A stretch of 64,000 nt of DNA, taken from contig JACRAY010000020.1 of the NCBI GenBank assembly GCA_016213325.1, positions 1 to 64,000 on the forward strand, read 5' to 3'. This stretch comes from Burkholderiales bacterium. GTDB lineage: Bacteria; Pseudomonadota; Gammaproteobacteria; Burkholderiales; Burkholderiaceae_C. Shown here in pieces: positions 17,414 through 25,877 of the stretch; positions within the stretch are counted from its first letter, which is position 1; the number at the start of each line of letters is the position of its first letter. The notes beneath the pieces are model-generated. The model was not told the DNA's origin, did no database searches, and worked only from the letters and a program-made list of their open reading frames with translations. The position numbers and the translations under genes were made by a program.

Positions 17414-18439
17414 CTAGCGCATCGCCCGCGCCGCCTCGTCCCGCAACTCGTGCAAGAGCCCCACATCTGGCCGCGCCGTGCGCGGCGCCTGCCCCGGCGC
17501 GGTCCAGCGGACCTGGTCGCCGGTGATCTCCAGCACCCCGCCCCGCATCTCGATCTTCAACAACACCGGTGACGCGAGTGGCTCGTCGCTCGACGCACGA
17601 CGAGCCATCTGCTCCGCAAGCTGGAGCAGGCGCGGTGACTGCACGACCGCCGCGCGGCCATCGGCTTCAATGCGCAGGCGCTCGCCGCTCGGTGCGAACT
17701 GCGCGGCCGATTCGCTGCGCGCAGCGGGCGCGGCCGGCGCTGCGGCCATGCGCCCCATCGCGGCGGCAGGCGCAGGTGCGGCCGCCGGCGGCGGGGGTCG
17801 AACGGCCGCAGGCGGCGGCGAGGCGGCTGCGATCACGGGCGCAGGCGGGGCAGCGGCCGGCGTTGGCGCAGTAGCCACCGCATCAGCAGCCGCACCCGCC
17901 TGGTCGCGTCTCGCCAGACTCTCGGATTCCCGCGCACGATTCGCACTCCGTTCCGCAGCGGCGCTCTTCGCCAGTTCAGCGGGCGGAGGTGGCAGCGATG
18001 CCTCTGGCGTTTCGTTCCTGGCGCTCTCAGGTTGTGACGCCTTGGCAGGCAGCTGCCGCAACTCCCGCGACTGCTTAGGCTGCGCGGCAGCGGGCGGCGG
18101 CACCGCGGCCACCGAAGCGACCGGCGACGCGGGCGCAGCAGGCACACGCTGGTCCTTGCGCACAGCAACCGCCTCAGGCGGCGCGTCGGGCACCTCTTCA
18201 CCCTGCCACATCACGCCGACCAGCACCGCGACCAGCACCGTAGCGAACGCCGCATTCCACGGCATGCGCTGCTGAGGTTGTGGCCACCAGCGCTTCCACC
18301 AGGGCTGCGGTGCCGCGGCGGCGACGGCCGCGCGAGCCGCGTCGCGCACCGCCAGGCGCACCGCGTCCGGTGGCCGCACCTCGCCGTCCGGTGCAGAGTC
18401 CAACGCACGCCGCAGGCGCGCATCGCGCAGTTGCGTCAT
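17414..18439 (-). CDS. Probable anti-sigma factor-like membrane protein
   Basis: A 341-residue protein with a cytoplasmic N-terminus (about 1-55, rich in D/R), one membrane segment (about 58-78, NAAFATVLVAVLVGVMW), a long Ala/Pro-rich spacer (about 90-260) and a small folded C-terminal domain (about 265-341, LRIEADGRAAVVQSPRLLQLAEQ). Its ATG overlaps the stop of the upstream ECF sigma gene (ATGA), the classical layout for a sigma factor and its membrane inhibitor. I see no zinc HxxxCxxC motif, so it is not a ZAS-type anti-sigma factor. The inhibitory role is inferred from position and topology. Confidence 0.7.
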   Translation of the reverse strand: MTQLRDARLRRALDSAPDGEVRPPDAVRLAVRDAARAAVAAAAPQPWWKRWWPQPQQRMPWNAAFATVLVAVLVGVMWQGEEVPDAPPEAVAVRKDQRVPAAPASPVASVAAVPPPAAAQPKQSRELRQLPAKASQPESARNETPEASLPPPPAELAKSAAAERSANRARESESLARRDQAGAAADAVATAPTPAAAPPAPVIAAASPPPAAVRPPPPAAAPAPAAAMGRMAAAPAAPAARSESAAQFAPSGERLRIEADGRAAVVQSPRLLQLAEQMARRASSDEPLASPVLLKIEMRGGVLEITGDQVRWTAPGQAPRTARPDVGLLHELRDEAARAMR

Positions 18440-19050
18440 GCCGGGCTCCCCAGCGTTTCCAGGTAGTGCCGCATGCAGCCGCGCAGCTTCTGCAAGGCGT
18501 AGCGCAGGCGGCTCTTCGCTGTCTCGAATGGCAGGCCGAGGCTCGTCGCCATGTCTTCCACGCTGGCCCCGTCTTCGTGGTGCAGCAGGAAGGCCGCGCG
18601 CTGCGGCTCGGGCAGTTCGTCCAGGCAATGCAGCAGCTGCCGGCCGGCGGCGCGCCAGAACGCTTCGTCCTCGCTCGACGGATGGCTCAGGTCGAGCGAC
18701 GCCGCGATCCAGTCCAGCGGGTCGCCTTCGTCGCCGCTGCCTTCGAAGCTCACTTCGCGCCCGCCGGTGCGCAGCCGGTCGATGGCGAGGTTGTGCGCGA
18801 TGGTGAAGGCCCAGGTGCGCCACGCCGCGCCCTGCGGCGCGAAGCTGGCGCGCGCGGCCACGATGCGCAGCCAGGTGTCCTGGAACACCTCGTCGGCCTG
18901 CGCCGTGAGCGGTGCGCCCAGCACGCGCCGCACGAAGCGGTACAGCGCGCCTTCGTGGCGCGCATAGAGCACGTCGAAGGCGGCCAGGTCGCCGCGCGCG
19001 TAGGCCAGCATCAGGTCGTCGTCGGGCATGTCGCGCAACGCAAGAGGCAT
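18436..19050 (-). CDS. ECF-type RNA polymerase sigma factor
   Basis: A 204-residue sigma factor. Sigma region 2 is visible as FDVLYARHEGALYRFVRRVL and DEVFQDTWLRI, with the FTIAHNLAIDRLR segment typical of region 2.4. Region 4 is LPEPQRAAFLLHHEDGASVE followed by LPFETAKSRLRYALQKLR near the C-terminus. It redirects RNA polymerase to a small stress regulon, held by the downstream membrane protein. The gene faces the VWA lipoprotein gene across 122 bp, and that gene is a likely target. Confidence 0.9.
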   Translation of the reverse strand: MPLALRDMPDDDLMLAYARGDLAAFDVLYARHEGALYRFVRRVLGAPLTAQADEVFQDTWLRIVAARASFAPQGAAWRTWAFTIAHNLAIDRLRTGGREVSFEGSGDEGDPLDWIAASLDLSHPSSEDEAFWRAAGRQLLHCLDELPEPQRAAFLLHHEDGASVEDMATSLGLPFETAKSRLRYALQKLRGCMRHYLETLGSPA

Positions 19051-19172
19051 GGGCGGATTGTCACATCACGTTCTACGGGCGAGCCCGTGCACCGGGGTTA
19101 ACAGGGGCCGAAAAAATCACCCCTTGCCGTGCGCCGCGCCGTGAAAGCCTCATCCACTTCAGGAGGTCCGAC

Positions 19173-20711
19173 ATGACACAACGCCCGCCGTCCCGCATGC
19201 TGGTGGCCGCACTGGCCGCCCAACTGCTGCTGGTTGCCTGCAGCGCCACCGCTCACACGCCGCAAGGCCAGTGGCCCGAGCCGCAGCCGCAGCCATGGCC
19301 CGAGCCCACGGCGCGCAGCACGCCGAACTTCAACGCGCCCTCGGCCACGCACTGCTCGCGGCCGGTCGCGGCGCGCGAAGTGCCCGGCTGGCAGGAAGGC
19401 TGGGGCCAGGCGAGGAGCGAGCATGCGATACGGCGCGACGGCCGCGGCCGCGGCCGCATGGGACCGGCCGACTTTGCGGCGCCGGCCGAAAAGTCCGCCG
19501 CCGATGCCGCGGGCGCGCTGGCCGCTGCGCCGCCGCCGGCTAGCGTGGCTGCACCACTGGCCAAGTCCGAAGGCCGCGCGGCGGCCGACATGGCCGGCAG
19601 CGCGCGCAATGCCGCCCCCACCTTCGCGCAGCCGCAGTTCGTGCCGCCGCAGCCGCCGCAGCAACAGATGCCGCCGCGCTCGCAGGTGGTCACCGCCGGC
19701 GTGGTCGACGACAACGCCGACTTCACGTCGTACCTGGCCTTTCGCGATCGCACGCGCGTGGACCACCGCCAGCGCGACGTGCGCGAGCGCTACCTGCTGG
19801 AAGTGAAGGACCATCGCGGCCGGGGCATCGCCGACGCCGAGGTGGCCGTGCAGGCGCCGACCGGCTTTGCCACCTGGGCGCGAACCGACACCGGCGGGCG
19901 CGTGTGGCTGCACCCGAACGCTTTCGACCCGAGCTACTCGCACAGCTACGAAGTGGCGGTACGCAAGGACGGCCGCATGGGCTACGCGCAGTTGCAGCGC
20001 GGCCAGCGCAGCTCGGTGGAAGTGCGGCTCGACGCGCGCGCCGCGCTGCCGCGTGCCAAGCTGGACCTGGTTTTCCTGATCGACGCCACCGGCTCTATGG
20101 CCGACGAGATCCACAAGTTGAAGTCCAGCCTGCGCGCCATCACGGCCGAAGTGGCGCGGCTGCCCAGCCAGCCCGACCTGTGCCTGGGGCTGGTGGCCTA
20201 CCGCGACCGCGGCGACGCCTTCCTGCTGCGCAGCCACGACTTCACCAACGACGTGGGTGGCTTCCTGCGCGACGCGCTCATCCCGCTGCAGGCGGGCGGC
20301 GGCGGCGACTATCCGGAGGCGATGAACGAGGCGCTGCACGAGACCGTGCACAAGCTGAACTGGCGAGGCGACGGCGCGACGCGCATGGTGGTGCTGCTGG
20401 CCGATGCGCCGCCGCACCTGGACTACGGCGCGCCGCACTACGACGACGACATGATGGCCGCGCTGGGCAGGGGCATCAAGGTATTCAGCGTCGGCGCTTC
20501 GGGCCTGGACAAGCAGGGCGAGTTCATCCAGCGGCAGATCGCGCAGTACACGGGCGGGCGCTTCGTGTTCCTGACCTATGCCGACGCGCACAACCCGCGC
20601 AGCGGCCCTGGGCGCGAGACGGTGCATGAGGTGAAGAACTATTCCGTGGACACGCTGGACCGCTTGATCGTGCGGCTGGTGACGGAGGAGCTGGCGAAGC
20701 TGTCTCCGTAG
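19173..20711 (+). CDS. VWA-domain lipoprotein
   Basis: A 512-residue protein with a type II signal peptide ending in a lipobox (LLLVAC, Cys about residue 22). A proline/alanine-rich spacer (about 25-180) and an Ig/carboxypeptidase-regulatory-like segment (about 205-290) precede a VWA domain (about 295-480). The metal-ion site begins VFLIDATGSMADE. The start was set by the AGGAGGT site at 19161-19167 and by the signal peptide. Such proteins bind ligands at the cell surface or in the periplasm in a metal-dependent way. It lies divergent to the sigma/anti-sigma pair and may be an effector of that system. Confidence 0.82.
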   Translation: MTQRPPSRMLVAALAAQLLLVACSATAHTPQGQWPEPQPQPWPEPTARSTPNFNAPSATHCSRPVAAREVPGWQEGWGQARSEHAIRRDGRGRGRMGPADFAAPAEKSAADAAGALAAAPPPASVAAPLAKSEGRAAADMAGSARNAAPTFAQPQFVPPQPPQQQMPPRSQVVTAGVVDDNADFTSYLAFRDRTRVDHRQRDVRERYLLEVKDHRGRGIADAEVAVQAPTGFATWARTDTGGRVWLHPNAFDPSYSHSYEVAVRKDGRMGYAQLQRGQRSSVEVRLDARAALPRAKLDLVFLIDATGSMADEIHKLKSSLRAITAEVARLPSQPDLCLGLVAYRDRGDAFLLRSHDFTNDVGGFLRDALIPLQAGGGGDYPEAMNEALHETVHKLNWRGDGATRMVVLLADAPPHLDYGAPHYDDDMMAALGRGIKVFSVGASGLDKQGEFIQRQIAQYTGGRFVFLTYADAHNPRSGPGRETVHEVKNYSVDTLDRLIVRLVTEELAKLSP

Positions 20712-20731
20712 CTGGGATTTCACCCCAGCTA
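20709..20731. terminator. Hairpin at the VWA gene stop codon
   Basis: Perfect 8-bp arms TAGCTGGG / CCCAGCTA with a 7-base loop; the stop codon lies inside the left arm. There is no T-run, so it may be a weak or Rho-assisted end. Confidence 0.4.
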
Positions 20732-20863
20732 CACGGGGTCGTAAGCGATCCCGGTGGCGGACAGGCCGACCAGGTCGATCTCCCGGTTCGGCCCCCGGGA
20801 CCTGCCCCGCCGCAGACAGCAAGCGGTAGGACCCCGGGTGTAAAACGTCGACATCGGGTGCGC

Positions 20864-20869
20864 TATAAT
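20864..20869 (+). promoter_or_regulatory. -10 box of the tRNA-Met promoter
   Basis: A perfect TATAAT lies 12 bp before the mature tRNA. No good TTGACA-like -35 sits at 16-18 bp upstream, so the -35 contact is weak or atypical. Confidence 0.6.
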
Positions 20870-20881
20870 TTCCGGTTCATC

Positions 20882-20958
20882 GGCGCTTTAGCTCAGTTGG
20901 TTAGAGCGATGGAATCATAATCCACAGGTCCGGGGTTCGAGTCCCTGAAGCGCCACCA
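20882..20958 (+). tRNA. tRNA-Met (CAT anticodon)
   Basis: A 77-base cloverleaf with encoded CCA end. The acceptor stem pairs GGCGCTT with AAGCGCC. The D-loop contains AGCTCAGTTGGTTAGAGC, the anticodon loop is ATCATAA (anticodon CAT), and the T-arm contains GGTTCGAGTCC. The first base pair is G-C, as in elongator tRNAs, so it is not an initiator. CAT can also belong to tRNA-Ile with lysidine; overall form favours elongator Met. Confidence 0.93.
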
Positions 20959-20966
20959 TTTCCAGG

Positions 20967-20995
20967 CCCCCCAGCAACGCTGGCGGGGTCTTTTT
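20967..20995 (+). terminator. Rho-independent terminator after tRNA-Met
   Basis: The stem CCCCCCAGC / GCTGGCGGGG closes on an AAC loop and is followed by TCTTTTTG. Its position just after the tRNA CCA end makes it the terminator of that gene. Confidence 0.8.
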
Positions 20996-21074
20996 GTTGT
21001 GCCAGCGTAACATTTTGTGATCAGCTGTTGTGCAAGCGTTACCATTGCCAGTTGGACTTTCAGGAGCAGAAGAC

Positions 21075-22034
21075 ATGGCAAGAGCGAGGAATCCGGAGAT
21101 CAACGGCACCACCCGGGCCGACGTACTGAGCGGGGACGGCGAGCGCACGGTCATGAACGGCAGCGGCGGCAACGACCTGCTGCAGGGCTACGACTCCTAC
21201 TACAACGGCGGCAACTGGTGGGAAGGGAAGGATTCGGACTTCAATGAGCGCCTGAACGGCGACGGCGGCAAGGACACCCTGTTCGGCGGCGGCGGCGACG
21301 ATGTGCTGAACGGCGGCGCTGGCGACGACGTGCTGATCGGTGGCTCGGGGCGCGACACGTTCGTGCTGTCGGGCGGCAGGGATGTCATCAGGGACTTCAA
21401 CCTCGGAACCAAGTTGCTGGACTTCGAGGACGTGACGTCCTCTTCTTACGCCGACATACCCTACGGTTACGGCGGCTTCAGCTGGGACTACGAGATGTTG
21501 GCCCTCACGCGCATCGGCTGGACGGGACTCAACACCGTGACCAATGGCAACTACGCCATGTGCCAGAACTGGTTCAACATTGAGGCCGGCATGACGTCGG
21601 TCAGCGGCGACTTCGACCTGTTGAGCGGCTACACGGCGCCACTTCAAGGCCAGAACGTCACCGTCACCGTCCGCGCCTACGACGACTCGGTCCAAGTGGG
21701 TACTGCGACCTTCCAGATCGACGACAACGTGCGCACGTTCGTCGACTTCCAGTACGGCTATGCCAGTGGTGCCGACAGTTATTCGTTCTCGGGCCGGTTC
21801 ACCAGCATCGACCGGCTCGTCTGGGACGACAACGCGGGCACGACCGTCGTGTGGGACGACATCGCGTTGAGGGACACCGGCAACTCGGACCTGATCGACC
21901 TGCCCTATGGCCTGGATGCCGGCTGGGTCCTCGACAACGCCCATTACGACGGGTATTCGACCATCCTGCTGGCCGGGCTGCTCACCATCGAAGGCATTGC
22001 GCCCTGGCAGCTCGACGAATCGATGTTCGTCTAG
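21075..22034 (+). CDS. RTX-repeat calcium-binding protein, paralog 1
   Basis: A 319-residue acidic protein with no N-terminal signal peptide. Glycine-rich RTX nonapeptides occupy about residues 62-100 ([20 protein letters not shown]). Then follows a beta-rich domain (about 125-275) opening [11 protein letters not shown], of the type seen in many PEP-CTERM and surface proteins, and a conserved C-terminal block ([16 protein letters not shown] to [11 protein letters not shown]). RTX proteins usually leave by type I secretion and fold on binding Ca2+; no secretion genes are nearby. The ATG at 21075 was chosen from AGGAG at 21062 and alignment with paralogs 2 and 3. Confidence 0.8.
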   Translation: MARARNPEINGTTRADVLSGDGERTVMNGSGGNDLLQGYDSYYNGGNWWEGKDSDFNERLNGDGGKDTLFGGGGDDVLNGGAGDDVLIGGSGRDTFVLSGGRDVIRDFNLGTKLLDFEDVTSSSYADIPYGYGGFSWDYEMLALTRIGWTGLNTVTNGNYAMCQNWFNIEAGMTSVSGDFDLLSGYTAPLQGQNVTVTVRAYDDSVQVGTATFQIDDNVRTFVDFQYGYASGADSYSFSGRFTSIDRLVWDDNAGTTVVWDDIALRDTGNSDLIDLPYGLDAGWVLDNAHYDGYSTILLAGLLTIEGIAPWQLDESMFV

Positions 22035-22059
22035 CACGCCAAAGTAGTCGACCCATGAG

Positions 22060-22080
22060 TTAGCGGCCAAGAGCCGCTAA
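22060..22080. terminator. Hairpin after RTX paralog 1
   Basis: Perfect 8-bp arms TTAGCGGC / GCCGCTAA with a 5-base loop, 25 bp after the stop, without a clear T-run. The rest of the 203-bp gap to paralog 2 carries an upstream segment resembling the one before paralog 1. Confidence 0.45.
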
Positions 22081-22237
22081 ACCCATTTGCCTTTCCGCCA
22101 CAGATACCAGTCCCTAGCTCTGCCGGATGGGTAATTTCTCACGGACCGCCGGCGCTGCTTTGCCTCCCACGTAACAGTTGTGATGACCTGTTGGGCAGGC
22201 ACCTACGATTGCCGTTGGACTTCCAGGAGTGAAAGAC

Positions 22238-23248
22238 ATGGCGAGAATCCGGACCCCCGAAATCATCGGCTCCAGCCGGGCCGACCTGCTGAGCGGCGAC
22301 GGCGTGCGCACGATCATGAGGGGCAGCGGCGGCAACGACATCGTGCAGGGCTACGACGCCTACTACAACGGCGGCAGTTGGTGGGAAGGAAGGGCGTCTA
22401 ACTTCAACGAGCAACTGTACGGCGACGGCGGCAAGGACACGCTGTTCGGCGGCGGCGGTGACGACACGCTGAACGGCGGCTCGGGCGATGACCTGCTGAT
22501 CGGCGGTTCTGGCTCCGACGTGTTCGTGGTGTCCGGGGGGCGCGACCGTATCGCCGACTTCGGCATCGGCGACAGGCTGATCGACTTCGATGACGTCACT
22601 TCCGGGTTCGCCGGATCCATCTACGACGGCTACGCAGGGCTGAACTGGGACAACGAGTCCTACGTCATCAACGTGGCGGAATACGCCTATTACTACCCGG
22701 AACTCGTGAACACCGGCCTGTACATCGGGCTCCATTCGGGTGGATTTATTGCGGCGGACGCTTACGGAGGCAGCGCCGGCTTTTCCGCCATCGACGACGA
22801 CTTCGACCTGTCGAGCGCGTACGTGACGCCGGCCTACGACGCCAACCTGACGGTCACGGTGTATGCGTACGACGACGACGTGCTGGTCGGCACGGCCGTC
22901 ATGCAGATGGACTGGGACCACCGGACCTTTGTCGACTTCGCGCATGGCACTGCCGACGGCGCCGACAGCGCCTCGTTCTCAGGCCGCTTCACCAGCGTCG
23001 ACCACATCGTTTGGGACGGTACCGGCGGCGTGCCGGGAAGTCCCTACGCGAGTGGCGATTACGTGGCCTGGGACGACATCAGGATCAACGTCGGCGGGTC
23101 CGACCTCATCGACCTGCCCTACGGCCTGGATGCCGGCTGGGTCCTCGACAATGCCCATTACGACGGCTATTCGACCATCCTGCTGGCCGGCCTGCTCACC
23201 ATCGAAGGCGTGGCGCCGTGGCAGCTCACTGAATCGATGTTCGTCTAG
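22238..23248 (+). CDS. RTX-repeat calcium-binding protein, paralog 2
   Basis: A 336-residue paralog of the preceding gene with the same layout: short N-terminus ([20 protein letters not shown]), RTX repeats (about 62-100, [20 protein letters not shown]), beta domain (about 120-295), and a C-terminal block almost identical to paralog 1. The beta domain is much more divergent than the ends. The ATG at 22238 follows CAGGAG by 10 bases and aligns with paralog 1; a GTG nine bases earlier is less likely. The last four bases overlap the stop of the convergent MBL hydrolase gene. Confidence 0.8.
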   Translation: MARIRTPEIIGSSRADLLSGDGVRTIMRGSGGNDIVQGYDAYYNGGSWWEGRASNFNEQLYGDGGKDTLFGGGGDDTLNGGSGDDLLIGGSGSDVFVVSGGRDRIADFGIGDRLIDFDDVTSGFAGSIYDGYAGLNWDNESYVINVAEYAYYYPELVNTGLYIGLHSGGFIAADAYGGSAGFSAIDDDFDLSSAYVTPAYDANLTVTVYAYDDDVLVGTAVMQMDWDHRTFVDFAHGTADGADSASFSGRFTSVDHIVWDGTGGVPGSPYASGDYVAWDDIRINVGGSDLIDLPYGLDAGWVLDNAHYDGYSTILLAGLLTIEGVAPWQLTESMFV

Positions 23249-24279
23249 CGCGCCGAGTACCAGGCCACGCCATCGCGCACCTCCTGCACCGCGTCACCGC
23301 GCTGCAGGAGGTAGTTGAGGCAGGCGACCGCTTCGCCGGTCGCCATGCCCAGCAGCGCCGCATCGGTCTCCGCAATCGGGCGGCGGAACAGCGCCACGAA
23401 GGTGTCGACCACGCGCTTGGGCTCGGCCAGCAGCTCGCGCAGCCGCCCCAGCGCTTCCTCCTGCCCGTCACGCAGCGCGCGGATGCGCGCATGCAGCCCA
23501 TGAAAGCAGTCGTGGTGCGCCGGCAGCACCAGCACGTCGTCGGGCACGCGCTGCTCCACCCGGTCAAGTGACGAGAACCAGTCGGCCATCGGGTTCGCGT
23601 CGGGCTCTATCGGGTAGACCGACACGTTCGACGAGATCTTGGGCAGCACCTGGTCGCCCGAAATCAGCAGCTTGAGCGCGGGGCAGTACAGGCACGAGTG
23701 CTCCGGCGAATGGCCGTTGCCGAACACCACCTCCCACTCGTTGCCGCCGATCGTGAACTTCTGGCCGTCGTGCAGCCGGCGGTAGCTGTCCGGCAGCGCG
23801 TACACGTGCTTGCCGAAGCCGCCGAAGCGCGCGCGGTAGCTGTCGATGGCCTGCTCGCCCCAGCCCGCGGCGCGATAGAACGCCAGCGCGTCGTTGGGCG
23901 CCTCGCGGCTGGTGTCGGACACCAGCACGCGGCAGTGCAGGTATTCCAGGTTCGAAATCCACAGCTTCACCCCGTGGCGGCGCGTGAGCCAGCCCGCCAT
24001 GCCGATGTGGTCGGGGTGCATGTGCGTGACCAGCACACGAGTGAGCGGCTGGTTCATGGGCGGCTGCGACGTCAGGCGCTCCCACACCGACACGTTCTCC
24101 TCGGTGCGCGAACCGGTGTCCACCAGCGCCCAGCCCTCGCCGTCGTCGATGGCCCAGACGTTGATGTGGTCCAGCCGGTAGGGCAGCGGCATGCGGATCC
24201 AGCGCACGCCGGGTGCGACGTCGACCCATTCGCCGCGGGCAGGGGCGGCCAAGGGATAGGAAAGCGTCTGGTGAATCAT
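23245..24279 (-). CDS. MBL-fold metallo-hydrolase
   Basis: A 344-residue metallo-beta-lactamase-fold enzyme. The first metal motif is THMHPDHIG (H-x-H-x-D-H). Further ligands appear in [10 protein letters not shown], in the Asp of [11 protein letters not shown], and in [11 protein letters not shown]. The C-terminal helical part (about 265-344) resembles those of lactonase or thioesterase-like relatives. The substrate is unknown. It lies on the opposite strand between RTX paralogs 2 and 3, so it either interrupts a former tandem array or is an unrelated resident. No signal peptide is visible, so it should act in the cytoplasm. Confidence 0.88.
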   Translation of the reverse strand: MIHQTLSYPLAAPARGEWVDVAPGVRWIRMPLPYRLDHINVWAIDDGEGWALVDTGSRTEENVSVWERLTSQPPMNQPLTRVLVTHMHPDHIGMAGWLTRRHGVKLWISNLEYLHCRVLVSDTSREAPNDALAFYRAAGWGEQAIDSYRARFGGFGKHVYALPDSYRRLHDGQKFTIGGNEWEVVFGNGHSPEHSCLYCPALKLLISGDQVLPKISSNVSVYPIEPDANPMADWFSSLDRVEQRVPDDVLVLPAHHDCFHGLHARIRALRDGQEEALGRLRELLAEPKRVVDTFVALFRRPIAETDAALLGMATGEAVACLNYLLQRGDAVQEVRDGVAWYSAR

Positions 24280-24396
24280 CGTGCCTCGATTATCAGCGGC
24301 TGCGGCCGAAGCAGCCCGGGTGCGGTTTCGTGATGGCCATCAACCTTTGCCCCCATGGCCATGCCTAGACTGAAATCGCAACAAATGGAGCTTGCG

Positions 24397-25353
24397 ATGA
24401 GGAACAGGGACTCACGGGTTCTCAACGGGTCGTCGCGCGATGACGTCCTGTCGGGCAACGGCTGGTACACCACCCTCAACGGCAACGGTGGGCGCGACGT
24501 CGTCCAGGGATTCGGGGCGCACTACGACCTTGCGAGCGGGGACTGGTGGGAAGGGCAGGAAGACCCGTTCAACGAGAGCCTGAACGGCAATGGCGGCAAC
24601 GACACGCTGCTGGGGGGCGCCGGTGACGACACGCTGAACGGCGGTGCCGGCGACGACGTGCTGGTCGGCGGCTCGGGGGACGACGTTTTCGTCCTGTCCG
24701 GCGGCAAGGACGTGATCCGGGACTTCGGGGCGGGGCAGGATGTCACCCTCGACTTCGATTCGCTGTCTTTCGGCAACCCGATCCCCGACGGATACGGCGG
24801 CCTCAACTGGAACGGCGCGTATTCGTACTATGGGACATGGTGGCCCGGCACCGGGTTCTATTACGGCATGGAGTCGCCCTGGGGTGTCGCCTACAACGGA
24901 GGCGTAGCCAGCTTCTCCAGCACGGGCACAGACTTCGACCTCGTGTCCACCTACGTGACCTCGGGGTACGTGTATAGCCAGACCGTCACCTTCTCGGCCT
25001 GGGACGATGGGGTTCAGGTCGGGGGCGCCTCTGTCTACACCTACTACATGGGGCCTACATTCGTGAGCTTCGAGGACAGCTGGACCACCTGGCCCTACTC
25101 GTACTCTTTCTGGGGCCGCTTCACCAGCATCGACGAAGTCACGTGGCATGGAGATGGCTATTACACCTGGGCTGTGCTGGACAACCTCAGGGTCGATGCC
25201 AGCGACGACCGCATCGACCTGCCGTCCGGCCTTCCGGCAGACTTCGTGCTCGACACCGCGTCCTACGACGGCAACGACACCACCCTGCTCTACGGCTTGC
25301 TGACGCTGCAGGGCGTGGCGCCCTGGGAACTCGACGCCACGATGTTCATCTAG
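24397..25353 (+). CDS. RTX-repeat calcium-binding protein, paralog 3
   Basis: A 318-residue paralog of the two genes at 21.1 and 22.2 kb. RTX repeats lie at about residues 59-98 ([20 protein letters not shown]). The beta domain (about 120-275) opens IPDGYGGLNWNG, and the C-terminus APWELDATMFI matches the other two. It is more divergent in sequence and in its upstream region. The start at 24397 is supported by GGAG at 24387-24390 and by gap-free alignment of the first 20 residues with paralog 1; an ATG 42 bases earlier is possible. Secretion route unknown. Confidence 0.78.
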   Translation: MRNRDSRVLNGSSRDDVLSGNGWYTTLNGNGGRDVVQGFGAHYDLASGDWWEGQEDPFNESLNGNGGNDTLLGGAGDDTLNGGAGDDVLVGGSGDDVFVLSGGKDVIRDFGAGQDVTLDFDSLSFGNPIPDGYGGLNWNGAYSYYGTWWPGTGFYYGMESPWGVAYNGGVASFSSTGTDFDLVSTYVTSGYVYSQTVTFSAWDDGVQVGGASVYTYYMGPTFVSFEDSWTTWPYSYSFWGRFTSIDEVTWHGDGYYTWAVLDNLRVDASDDRIDLPSGLPADFVLDTASYDGNDTTLLYGLLTLQGVAPWELDATMFI

Positions 25354-25362
25354 CGCGTCGCG

Positions 25363-25767
25363 TCAATGCGCAGGCGGCGCGGGCTGCTGCGACTTCTGCG
25401 GCACGTAGCCGGCGAGGTAGGAGGCGAACGCCTTCACCTCGCCCTTGGAGAACACCGCATCGGCACCCAGCTCGACGCAACGGATTCGGATGCCGGGCGA
25501 TGTGTAGTCGCTCAGCACCAGGATGCGCCCGGTCGCGTTGGCTTCGCGGTACCGGCGGATCAGGTTGAAGCCCGAGCCTTCGCGCAGCACCAGGTCGATG
25601 ATGGCCACCTGCCAGGGCGGGTGGTCGTCGGTGTCGAGCCAGGCCGTGCCGTCCATTTCGGTCGGCAGGCCGGCGATGACCTCGAAGGGGCCGACATGGC
25701 TCAGGAGGTCCTGAATCAGCTCGACGATCTCCCTCGAGTCCTCGATCATGACAACGGGTATCGTCAC
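25363..25767 (-). CDS. Stand-alone response regulator receiver protein
   Basis: A 134-residue protein consisting of one receiver domain. The acidic pocket is E9-D10, the phospho-acceptor D58 lies in VAIIDLVLREGSG, the switch residue S86 in ILVLSDYTS, and the conserved lysine K108 in AVFSKGE. No output domain is present, so it probably acts by protein contact. No histidine kinase gene is adjacent. The start is GTG at 25767; an ATG at codon 7 would remove strand beta-1 and is unlikely. It converges on RTX paralog 3 with 9 bp between the stops. Confidence 0.87.
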   Translation of the reverse strand: MTIPVVMIEDSREIVELIQDLLSHVGPFEVIAGLPTEMDGTAWLDTDDHPPWQVAIIDLVLREGSGFNLIRRYREANATGRILVLSDYTSPGIRIRCVELGADAVFSKGEVKAFASYLAGYVPQKSQQPAPPAH

Positions 25768-25877
25768 AGGTGAACTCGTTACAACTCAGCTGTAAACGGT
25801 AAGTCCGCGCTCACCTCTTGTCTGTAGCCCGTCGGCCGCCCTGCGGGTCGGACGGGTCCTACCCCGCCTGAACCTTC

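Noticed and set aside
21075..25353. RTX toxin operon with secretion system
   Set aside because: No acyltransferase, ABC exporter, membrane-fusion or TolC gene is adjacent, and the proteins are short.
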